From positions 14,800,001-14,864,000 of the forward strand of contig NC_067290.1 of the NCBI RefSeq assembly GCF_020740795.1: a stretch of 64,000 nucleotides of DNA. The letters are read 5' to 3'. The stretch's first letter is position 1. The number at the start of each line of letters is the position of its first letter. Origin of the DNA: Apus apus. Lineage: Eukaryota; Chordata; Aves; Apodiformes; Apodidae. Under the pieces are notes generated by a model. The model searched no databases and was not told the DNA's origin. It saw only the letters and a list, made by a program, of their open reading frames with translations. The translations under genes and the position numbers were made by a program. Below, piece after piece: positions 48,721 through 58,359 of the stretch.

Positions 48721-51700
48721 ACCACACCGGGCACTTGATGTAGCACCTCAGTACAAAAGCCCCTGGAGTGGAAGCTATTGAGCTGCACAGCTAATTAAGC
48801 AGCTTTGGCACCGTGGGACAGAACAGATTTCCTAGGTGAAACAAGAAAAACTTGAGGTGGGGTGATAGTAACTGGTTGGGAGTTTGTGGTACTAATGCTC
48901 ACCCCATCCTTTGTGATGGGAGAGAAACAGTAGGACAGGAGGGGGAGGGAACACAGTAAATCAAAACTTGCAGCTGTTATCCCAGCACTAGGTTGGAAAC
49001 CAGCTTCTGCTGTATTCACCGGTTCCACTGCCTGCAGCATCTTTATTCTTTCCAAAGGTTTTCACTTCCAAACAGAGCACAGTGGACATCAGTGTGTGTC
49101 TGTGACTGGGGACAAACTGATGTGAGGTAAATGATGGTGTTGTATACATACCAGAAATGTTTTCCTAAATGGCCCAGTTTATACTTACGTCTAGTTTTAA
49201 TATAATTAGAGTAAATTTCTGTTTGGCTTTGTGATGGTCATACTTGCATTCCTGTGCCACAGCTTGTGTTCAGGGCTGAATACAAGTTGCTAACGATAGC
49301 AACAGTTGCTCATCCCTTCTCCTTGGGGTAAAAAAAAAATAAAAATAATCGCATAAAAGACACAACTTGTACCTTTCCTCTAGAGGCAGGCCACTGCCTG
49401 GCTCCTGTCTTGCACCTGGAAGTCCTGTAATCCACAGGTCCTGTTGCAGGAATTGGTGGGGCTGCAGAGGTCTCGTTCCAGGCTTGTGAGCAGCAGAATG
49501 AGTGAAATCTGACACTCTTGAGTCACCCTGTCACACAGACCCTTCCTGCTGCGGTGACTGGCTGTCTGCCCCCCTCCCCAGCCACACACGGGGGTGCTGA
49601 GATTAGCCTGGAGCCTAGGCAGAGTGCCTGCTGCCAAAGGGAAAGTGTCACAACTAAGTTGTGCCTGCCCTCCCCACAGGCAGGAACTGGCATCTGTCTT
49701 CTCAACTGCTGATCCACTGGTGGGACTTGCATTATCTTTAAGGCTCTTCCCTCTTTCAATCTGAAACTGATTCAGAAGCTTGTGGGAATGAAGAGAGGAG
49801 AAACATCAGGTGGATGTAGCGTGATGTAATTTCTTTTCCTCTTGGAAATAACTTTCCCATGAACTGAACCAAGTTGACAATCAGTGATACTGTATTGCTA
49901 GAAATAGCACACGTGGAGTCTGTAACAGGATCGCGTAGAGAGAGTTGGTTGTCAATCAAAACTGGTTTTGAAGCCTATGGTCTGACATGTTGCTTCTCAA
50001 AGACAGAAAATTAAGTTTACATTTTTGCACGGACACTTTTTTCCTGTACCCCTCAACTGAATCCTGCTACTCAGTCAGTGTATAAAAGCCACTGGACACT
50101 TTTATGGATCTGGTTTCTCAGATTGTCAAAAACCCACCAAAAGTACGAGAGCATATTGTTGATTCATATGTGCTCTGCAACACAGAGGAACATATGTGAG
50201 AAATTGCTGACTGCTAATGCAGTCTCTAGAAGTTCTCCAAATGCCTGATTGTGTTTCCCTCCAAGTGTCTTCTAAGAGCTGCCATGAGCTCACTGCAGTG
50301 GCAGATAACTCCATCCATCTCTCCTTCCAGTGTGTGTTACATTCCTGGGAAGGTTCTACCAGAGTCTAAAGGACAATGATGTTGAATTCACACCAGCCAG
50401 TATTGAAAAGGAGCTCTTGAAATCCTGCAAAGAAGCAAAAGGCAAAGAGAACCGCCTGGTAAGTAGTAGTAGTCAATGATAGTGGCCTCTTGAGGGGAGC
50501 AAGTTGTAGAGTACCTGGTGAACGAGGGGGAAACCATCGCTGCTGAGTTTGTAGCATATGGCTTCCCAGGGGCTGTTCATCCTAGCTCTGTGGCCACAGT
50601 TGGTCCTGGTTTTGGTGGGATTTTTTTATGAGAGGACCTCTTCACCTAAAAAAAAAAAAAAAAAAAAAAAAGCCAATCTGTCAACAGACATCTCACTGGC
50701 TGGCCTTGCTTCTCCTACTGAAGCACTGGGGATTACAAAGCTTTTATTTGTTCTAGGACTTCCCTGTCCCTTAAATTGTCTTTGAGGTGCTATATAAGCT
50801 GATAAAAGTATTTATACTCTTGAGATAAAAACTAAATAAAGAGAAACCAAATTGCCCCAACTAAAACCAGAAGGCAATGACCTAATGAAGATCCCTAAGG
50901 AAAAGGCCCTGTACTCTCCTGAGAAGAACTACAGAGAGCCTCCATTGGAAAGGCAGAGGGAGGATCCTGCAAAAAGTCTTTCTTTATGAATTAAGAAGGC
51001 TTTTTTTTAAATTGAATTGGTTTAAGAATGAAGTTGAGAAACAAGAGAATGAGCCTGAATGGCTTTAAAAGCAGTGTGTTGGGCAACGTCTGCTCAGTGC
51101 CCTGGGCTCAGAGTTAGGGTTCCCTTTGCCTGTCTGTAGTGGTGACTTGGAAAGGTTCTCCAACAGTAAACATCTAGCTGAAAAAAACAATAGAGAAGAG
51201 ATGATGGATAGAAAACCCTGCTTTCAGAAGCATTTTTCCAACCATCCCCACCTCGTTCTTTTCTTCCCTCTAGTGCTATTATGTTGGGGCCACAAGTGAT
51301 GCAGCCACCAAAATCATTAATGAGGTATCAAAGCCCATGAGTCATCACATCCCCGTGGAAAAGATCTGTGAGAAACTAAAGAAGAAAGACAGCCAGATCT
51401 GTGAACTAAAATACGGTGAGTTGCCATCAAAGGGGGAGATGCCCATGCTTTTCTGGGGTATGGATTCCTTGGTGTAAAACAGCATGCTGAAAGTACTCAG
51501 TCCTAACTTTTGTAGCAAGATTGCTAGCTGAATTAGGTTGCATAGCCTGAGTTGCTCTCCCTGAACATCGCAGAGAGAGTTATGGAGATGCTCAGGTAAG
51601 ACTGCAGGCTACTAACCCTGTTTTAGCTTCTGAAGAGCCACTTATGTGCCTTGAAATAAGTAACTCCCAGGCATATCAGCACCGCTGCCCTCAAATCACT

Positions 51701-52717
51701 GCTTTGAATATTGTATTTAGAAGAGTGTGCAGCAAGGCTTGTCCTGGGGAGCAGCCAGGTGTGTCCTGGGATGATCCCTCCTGTACACAGTGTTTGAGCC
51801 CAGAGCTCTGCAGTCCTACCTGCTCTTGTATTTGCCACTAGCAGGTTGACAAACATCCTTCTCCCCTCCGCTGGTGTCTGCTCAGAGCACTCAGCACTCT
51901 TACCACCTTCCTTGAACTCTCACGTTCCTACATGACATACTCTTCCTGAAAAGACTAATTTGAAGAACAGTCTTGGAAATAACCTCCTTCTGACTGCTTT
52001 CCTATATGTCTGCCCTAACACTCCCTGGAGACACCCCTTGGATTGTGGGTCTTTATACTTCTTAGTTCTTGTACTGAAGTCCTGTTGCTTCCTGTTAAGT
52101 TTTTTGTTGTTGTCACTTGCTTATCTTTCCTCTGAAACGAGTCTGCTACCTTGTGTTTATCCAGTGGAAGGCAGAATTAACCTGTCGCTGCTCCTATAAT
52201 AAAGGGGGTTCCAGGGCTATCGTGGAACTCTACATTTAAGCTGCAACTAAACTTTCTGGTTTCCAGCAATGACTTTCAGTAATAAAACCCTATCAGAAGG
52301 GGTCAAAAGCCTCACTTAGACGTTCCTTCCTCCCCCCGGAGCCCGGCACCTCTCTCCCCCTTGCATTTTGGCTCCCTCGCCTCCTGTACCGGTCTCCGCA
52401 GCGGCAGCCGTCGAGCCCGTCACCGCCGGGCTCCTCTCCTCGCCTCTCCGCACACCACCGTGCCCCCCAGCCCCGGCGCAGGGCGGGCCCCCCCGCCGGG
52501 TCCCGCTGAGCGCGGCTCTGCTCTTCCCGCAGACAAGCAGATCGACCTGAGCACCGCCGACCTGCGCAAGCTGCGCGTCAAGGAGCTGCGGCGGATCCTC
52601 GACGACTGGGGCGAGGCGTGCAAGGGCTGCGCCGAGAAGTCCGACTTCATCCGCAGGATCCACGAACTGATGCCCAAGTACGCGCCGCGGGCGGCCGGCG
52701 CCCGCGCAGACCTCTGA
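47886..52717 (+). CDS. MANF: Mesencephalic astrocyte-derived neurotrophic factor (MANF/ARMET)
   Basis: An ER-resident and secreted protein that is induced by ER stress, protects neurons and binds BiP/GRP78. Coding segments are 47886-47973, 50331-50458, 51274-51415 and 52533-52717, all with GT/AG junctions and matching phases, giving 180 residues. Residues 1 to about 22 form a signal peptide ([20 protein letters not shown]). The mature part has an N-terminal saposin-like domain and a C-terminal SAP-like domain, eight cysteines, and a CKGC motif. The C-terminal RADL replaces the RTDL of mammals as KDEL-like retention tail. The family is usually about 179-182 residues. CDNF is less likely: [14 protein letters not shown] blocks and the DOCK3-RBM15B neighbours fit MANF. 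Confidence 0.97.
50331..50458 (+). CDS. MANF: MANF exon 2 (saposin-like domain)
   Basis: Reads (V)[19 protein letters not shown] and ends EAKGKENRL. The acceptor is ttccag and the donor gtaagt. Confidence 0.96.
50648..50671 (+). repeat. Poly(A) run in MANF intron 2
   Basis: An uninterrupted run of about 24 A. It may be the tail of an old retroposed sequence, but nothing recognisable lies directly upstream. Confidence 0.8.
51274..51415 (+). CDS. MANF: MANF exon 3
   Basis: Reads [20 protein letters not shown] and ends DSQICELKY plus one base. It contains three of the eight conserved cysteines. The acceptor is cctctag and the donor gtgagt. Confidence 0.97.
52533..52717 (+). CDS. MANF: MANF exon 4 (C-terminal SAP-like domain, CKGC, RADL)
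   Basis: Reads (D)[18 protein letters not shown], then the CKGC motif, and ends GARADL and TGA. Almost every third codon base is G or C, unlike exons 2 and 3. The acceptor is cccgcag. Confidence 0.97.
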
Positions 52718-52782
52718 GGGCCGGGCGGGACGGGCCGGGGCGGGCGCGGGGGCGGGCCCGGCGCGCGCTGTACGGGACACTC

Positions 52783-52788
52783 ATTAAA
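52783..52788 (+). terminator. MANF: MANF polyadenylation signal
   Basis: ATTAAA 66 bases after the MANF stop, followed by GU-bearing sequence (gtgtgccgtgactg). The 3' UTR would be under 100 bases, leaving the RBM15B promoter only about 150 bp downstream. Confidence 0.65.
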
Positions 52789-52903
52789 GTACCGGAGTGT
52801 GGCGGGACGCTGCCGTGTGCCGTGACTGCGGGGCCGCGACTGCGGGGCCGCCCCGCACCTCCCCCTCCCCCCCCCCTTTCTCTCAGGCTCCGGCGGGAGC
52901 GGC

Positions 52904-52918
52904 CGCGCGCGCGCGCGC
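52904..52918. repeat. (CG)7 tract
   Basis: Fifteen bases of alternating C and G between the MANF poly(A) signal and the RBM15B promoter motifs. Such tracts can adopt Z-DNA. A C-rich run (52861-52876) lies just upstream. Confidence 0.85.
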
Positions 52919-52929
52919 CCTGCGAGCAG

Positions 52930-53184
52930 GGGGCGGGGCTTAAGCCGAGCGCCCTCATGATTGGTCGCTCGCCGTGACGTCATGCCGGTCGCCCCGGAGG
53001 CGGGAGGCGCTCCCGCGTCACGTGGCCGCGCGGCGCGCTGGCGCTGCTGACGCCGCCATGCGGCGGGGCGCGGGGCGATGACGTAGGGCCCGCGCGGCGC
53101 GGCGGCCGGAGCCGCCTTCGTTCCCTTTTGTCCAAGATGGCGGCGGCCGCCGGAGGCGTCTCCTGAGCCGCGGGCCCCGGCGCC
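52930..53184 (+). promoter_or_regulatory. RBM15B: RBM15B promoter and 5' UTR
   Basis: A CpG-island promoter with GGGGCGGGGC-type Sp1 site (about 52930-52939), inverted CCAAT ATTGG (52960-52964), a perfect CRE TGACGTCA (52975-52982), E-box CACGTG (53019-53024), a half CRE TGACGT (53079-53084), and a YY1-like AAGATGGCGGC near 53134. The last is typical of sites just downstream of transcription starts, which would make the 5' UTR short. Confidence 0.7.
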
Positions 53185-55924
53185 ATGAAGCGGGGCAGCG
53201 AACGGGACTCCAGCCCGCCAGGGGCTGGGGGAGGCCGCGCCGCCGCCGCCAAGCGGCCCCGCGAACGCGAACGAGAGAGCAGCAGCCGGCGCGGCCCACA
53301 CCGGAGTTCGGGCGCCTCCCGCAGCAGCCGGGACAAGTCCACGCCCGGCGGCGGCGGCGGCGGCAGCGGCGGAGGCGGCGGCACCACCAGCGGTGGCAGC
53401 AGCGGAGGCGGCTCCAGCTCCCGCAGCCACCGCGGCGATGGAGGCGGCAGCGGCGATTCCAACCACCGCCCGGCGGGGAGCGGCTCGGCCTCGGGCGCCC
53501 GCGGCGGCAGCCAGGCCGCCCCCTCTTCCTCCTCCTCGTCCCGGGCGCTCGGCGTGCCCAAGGCCAAGGCCCTGCCCGGCGCCGTGGTGGCCCCGTCGCT
53601 GCTGCTGGCCGGGCCGCCGCCGGGCGCCGCGCCCTCCTTGCTGCTGGCGCCTCTGGGGGGCTCGGCAGGCCTGGCCGGGGAGCCGCCCGGCTCCTGTGAG
53701 TACAAGACGCTGCTGGTGAGCGGGCTGAGCGCGGCCCTGCCCGACCAGCTGCTGGAGGACGGGCTGTTCCGCCTCTTCCAGCGCTTCGCGGGGGGGGGGC
53801 GCCGGGGACATCAGTGTCAAGCTCTCCCACACGCCCGAGCTCGGCCGAGTCGCCTACGTCAACTTCCGACACCCCGGGGACGCCCGCGACGCCCGCCGGC
53901 ACGCCCGGGCTCGGCAGATGCTCCTCTACGACCGGCCCCTGAAGGTGGAGCCGGTGTACCTGCGCGGGGGCCGGAGGAGCCGCACGCCGCCCCCCGCGCC
54001 CTCTCCGGAGCCCCTGGGCTACCTGCCGCCCATCCACAGCACCTACCAGTACAAGCAGCGGTCGCTGTCGCCCGTCACCAGCCCCTTGCTGCGGGAGCCG
54101 CGGCCCAGACACGCTCACGCCGCCGCCGCCGCCTTCGCCTTGGAAGCGGCCGCCATCGGGCTCTCCCGGGAGCGGGAGAGGGCCCTGGATTACTACGGGC
54201 TGTACGACGAGCGTGGCCGCCCTTACAGTTACCCCATCGTGGCTGAGGAAGACCTGATGCCAGAGGATGATCAGAGAGCAACCCGCAACCTCTTCATTGG
54301 CAACCTGGACCACAACGTCTCAGAGGTGGAGCTCAGACGTGCCTTTGAGAAGTACGGCATCATCGAAGAAGTGGTGATCAAGCGCCCTGCCCGCGGCCAG
54401 GGCGGGGCTTACGCTTTCCTCAAGTTCCAGAACTTGGACATGGCACATCGGGCCAAGGTTGCCATGTCGGGCCGCGTTGTTGGCAGGAACCCTATCAAAA
54501 TTGGCTACGGGAAAGCCAACCCTACTACCAGGCTGTGGGTGGGTGGTCTCGGTCCCAGTACTTCCTTGGCTGCCCTGGCAAGGGAGTTCGACCGTTTCGG
54601 GAGCATCAGGACTATTGACTACGTGAAGGGAGACAGCTTCGCTTATATCCAGTACGAGAGCTTGGATGCTGCCCAGGCTGCCTGTGCTCAGATGAGGGGC
54701 TTTCCTTTGGGAGGACCGGAGAGGAGACTCCGAGTGGATTTTGCCAAAGCAGAAGAGACAAGATACCCACAGCAGTACCAGCCGGCACCGCTGCCCGTGC
54801 ACTACGAACTGCTCGCTGATGGGTACAGCAGACACAGAAGCCTAGAGCAAGACTTGAGGGTGCGAGATAGGACTCCTCCACATCTCCTGTACTCAGACAG
54901 AGACAGGAGCTTTGTAGAGGCAGACTGGGCCAGCCCTGCCAAAAACGCCGAACGCAGAAACAACTTGGAAAGCTACAGCCGATCGGTGCGTAGCCGGAGC
55001 GGAGAGCGCTGGGGCAGCGACAGCGATCGCAGCCTGCCCAAACTGTGGGAAGAGAGGCGGAAACGCCGGAGTCTTTCCAGTGACCGCGGGAGGACTACTC
55101 ACTCGCCTTACGAGGACAGAAGCAGGACAAAGGCCGGTGGGCCAGCTTTAGACCGCAGCCCAGAGAGGGCTCGCAAGGAGAACCACACTACAGAATCCGG
55201 AGCTGAGAAAGAGCCGAGTAACTCCCTTCAGAACAATCGTCATGCGACCGAGGAGAAACCCCATCGTGAGGCCCCCGATGCTCCCCAGCCTAAAAAAAGG
55301 GACAGCGAACGCAATCATCGAACTGGTGAATCGGAATCAAAAACTCACGAGGAGCCAAAATCCGAGACCAAAAAGCTAAAGAATTTATCGGAATACGCTC
55401 AGACACTGCAGCTTGCTTGGAATGGGCTTCTTGTGCTAAAAAACAGCTGCTTCCCCACCTCTATGCACATCCTGGAGGGAGACCTCGGTGTCATCAACGG
55501 ACTCCTTAAAGACCATTCATCCGGCGGGAAGTTAACGCAGCTCAAAATCGCTCAGAGACTTCGGCTCGACCAGCCCAAGCTGGATGAAGTAACTCGCCGC
55601 ATCAAACAAGGCAGCCCCAACGGCTACGCTGTGCTCCTGGCCACCCAGTCCACCCCGGCAGGGGCTGAGGGGACCTTCCCTGTTGTAGAGCCTGGCTTGC
55701 AGCGACGGCTTCTCAGGAATCTGGTCTCCTACTTGAAACAGAAGCAGGCTGCTGGGGTTATCAGCCTGCCCGTGGGAGGGGCGAAGGGCAGAGACAGCAC
55801 AGGCATGCTTTACGCGTTCCCTCCTTGTGAATTCTCTCAGCAGTACCTCCAGTCAGCACTAAGGACATTGGGAAAGTTAGAAGAAGAACATATGGTGATA
55901 GTTATAGTCAAAGACACTGCCTAG
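53185..55924 (+). CDS. RBM15B: RNA-binding motif protein 15B (RBM15B/OTT3), frame interrupted in this sequence
   Basis: RBM15B is a nuclear SPEN-family protein that recruits the m6A writer to XIST and other RNAs, and takes part in splicing and export. The gene has one coding exon, as in mammals. MKRGSERDSSPP opens it, then a Gly/Ser/Arg-rich region; RRM1 from about residue 172 (EYKTLLVSGL), RRM2 from about 366 (RNLFIGNL), RRM3 from about 447 (TRLWVGGL), an RS-rich region, and a SPOC domain from about 730 (LKNLSEYAQ) to VIVKDTA and TAG. Within RRM1 the frame changes at a run of ten G (53790-53799): upstream reads frame 1, and GDISVKLSHTPELGRVAYVN lies in frame 2. Nine G would leave 912 residues (human about 890). 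I infer a sequencing or assembly error, since the rest is intact. Confidence 0.95.
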
Positions 55925-56162
55925 CCCACACTGTCTTTTCAAATTCCATGTTTTCTTTGTGTGTCACACAACCCAGTTGTTTTTAAGGCTGATCATTTTG
56001 GTGGGGGCTCAAAACACCTTGGCCAAAATGGTAAGATTTTTAGTTTCTAATTAATTTTAATACCATTTAAATAGAGCCCATTTTATTCGTTTTTAATATG
56101 TGACACTGTCCGCTGTTGTTCTGTATTTTTATTTTTTAACTGTATGAAAAGTTGTCAGTAAA
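55925..56162 (+). terminator. RBM15B: RBM15B proximal 3' UTR and candidate poly(A) signal
   Basis: AT-rich sequence after the stop, with AGTAAA at 56157-56162 followed by GT-bearing sequence. AGTAAA is a weak variant. Mammalian RBM15B has a long 3' UTR, so a distal site is possible, for example ATTAAA near 58155. Confidence 0.45.
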
Positions 56163-57283
56163 GCCTTGTTCACTGATGGATTTCTAAACTTGTGCAGTAT
56201 CCTAGTTTTTATGGCCCAGGAAGGGCTGGTTCCCTGTGCTGTCAGGAGCTGGAAGGTGATGGTTCCAACCCCTTTCAGTTTCTCAGACCCCAGCCTCCTG
56301 CACCTCCTCCATCTCTTTATCTGTGTCCTCCAAGGTGGGAGGGGGAAGGGGGGTTCTTTGTGCTGTATGAGAGACTGAAAGGTTGGCTCTGTATCTTTTT
56401 TTTTTTTTTTCTTTGTCCTGTTTGCTTTTTATTTCATAAATTTGAGTCTGGATGCATTCCTTGTGATTCTCTATTTGAGGATAGAAGCTTTCCAGGAAGC
56501 TAACTACCAAGGAAGCAGCTCTTGATCAGGAATCAAAGTGGTTTTTATACAGAACAAAAAAAAAATTACACTTAATACTTGGTGAAAAGTTTGCTACTGA
56601 GGAGTCCAACTCTGTTCTATTCTGTGAGGTTTGAGAGCCCCTGATACATGTCTTGATCAGATAGAAGTTCTTGGGTAAAAAAAAAAAAAAAAAAGAGGCT
56701 TTTGACATTCCTGATTTTTTATAAAAGGAAAAAGAAAACAAGCAGGAGAAAAAAAAAAAATTTAAGGGGAAACCCTCTTGGGCCTGTATTAGATGTAGAC
56801 AAGCAAGTAAGGGGCACAAAGGGTGTTGGTGAGCTGTAGGTGCCCGTTTGTGTAGTCAATCATGTTGCACTACCTGAAATCCTTTCTTAAAAGACAAAAG
56901 GCAAAATTTTTTTGCTGAAGTTGAAACTTGTTTGCAGGCTTACAAAAGAAAAAAAAAAAAGATAAACATGTCTGGCTGTCTGAAAATGTGTTATGTTACT
57001 GCAGGTAACCTGTCTGTAACTGTAAGAAGCTCTGGAATTCAAAATTGGAAATCTCTGATGGGATGGTTTTGTCACCTTTTCTATCTGTGGTGTAAGACAG
57101 TGGTTCAGGAGAGGAGCCAGGACATCTGCACCTCTGGTGGCTCAGTAATTAAGGATGTGGTAACTAATTCAGATTGGAGTTTAAATCCACACTGTTCAGT
57201 TTGGGGATATTTTTATTTTTTAAAATGAGGCCTGTAGATTTTAGGAGGCTTACAGAAAATTGTGGGTTATTCAAATAATTGGA

Positions 57284-57347
57284 TTTTAAAGGGGTTTTTT
57301 GGGGGTTTTTTTTAGGGGTTTTTGTTTGGTTTTTTTTTGTTATTTTG
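57284..57347 (+). repeat. G/T-only low-complexity tract
   Basis: About 60 bases almost wholly of G and T in alternating homopolymer blocks (ggggttttttggggg style), within possible RBM15B 3' UTR. The G blocks could support a G-quadruplex in RNA or DNA. Confidence 0.75.
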
Positions 57348-58309
57348 GTGGTAAGCAAGTGAACAAAGCACTGGGAGACCTAGAGTCTTTCTTTGCACCA
57401 GGCTCTCCGGCCAAGCAGACTCACTTGCTGACAGCTGCCAAAGGCTCTTTTAAAACTGTGCTCTCAGGTATGATTGGTATCAAAACCTATATTGCAGGGA
57501 GCATAATTCAGTCTAATGATGCTTTTATCTCAATTTTTAACCCTGCAGTTTCACAGTAGGGACATCATCAGCTGATGATGTATGAGCAGTTGCTTAATTT
57601 AATAATGTATTGATATCAACAAGTATGGGTTGGTTTGTTTGGAAGTTTTTTTTTTTTGTTTAACATTTAATACTGTGATTATATTAAAAGTAAATCTGAT
57701 GAGTTAGTGTGATCATGAGGGGGTTAGTATTTCACCTGTCGATGCATCTTCTGTACCCCAGAAAACGCAATTCTGTCCGTAAGGGCCCCGAGTACAGCTA
57801 CAAGGCCACAGAGGGTTCTGTCTGCGGGGTGCGGGCACTGTTCAGTGAGAGGTGAGCTGGCTCAGCTGCTAGGAGCAGCAGGGCTCCAGGAAAGCTGCTG
57901 TGGGAGCAGAGGAGCAACTCTGCTGCTCCCAGGAGCCAAGCCCTGTCTCCAGGCTCGCTGCCCTGGCCAGCACTGAGCTGCCCTTCACAGCACCATGGCT
58001 GCGCAGTGTAGGATAGCTGGACTACTCCTGGTTTTACACGGTTACAGGGACACTGACTTTTAACCTTGTGACCGAGTCCCCGATGCTGTTGTAATGTAGA
58101 CAGTGCCAAATGTCAACAATTGTAACCGTTAAGTGTTATCTGAAACCAAGTGCTATTAAATACCCCTTATGGCCAGAGTCATAGAGTGATTAGAGCTTTT
58201 TGTCGGAGTATCCTACGTGTTTGAGGCAGAGCACGTGCTGATGCAGGAAAAAGCCTGGCTGGATTCTTGCTGGCAGGGGCTGTCACTTGTGCTGCTGTGG
58301 AGTGGCCTC

Positions 58310-58359
58310 GTGTGTGTGTGTGTGTCAGTGTGTGTGTTACAGTGTGCGTTACAGTGTGC
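58310..58359 (+). repeat. (TG)n-rich microsatellite
   Basis: A TG run of eight units followed by shorter TG blocks separated by tca or ttaca. The blocks form an imperfect 12-bp pattern (acagtgtgcgtt, acagtgtgca). Confidence 0.85.

Noticed and set aside
52420-54313. Open frames of 470 and 431 codons antisense to MANF exon 4 and RBM15B
   Set aside because: They are shadows of GC-rich coding sequence and CpG island; composition is Arg/Ala/Gly/Pro-biased with no domain.
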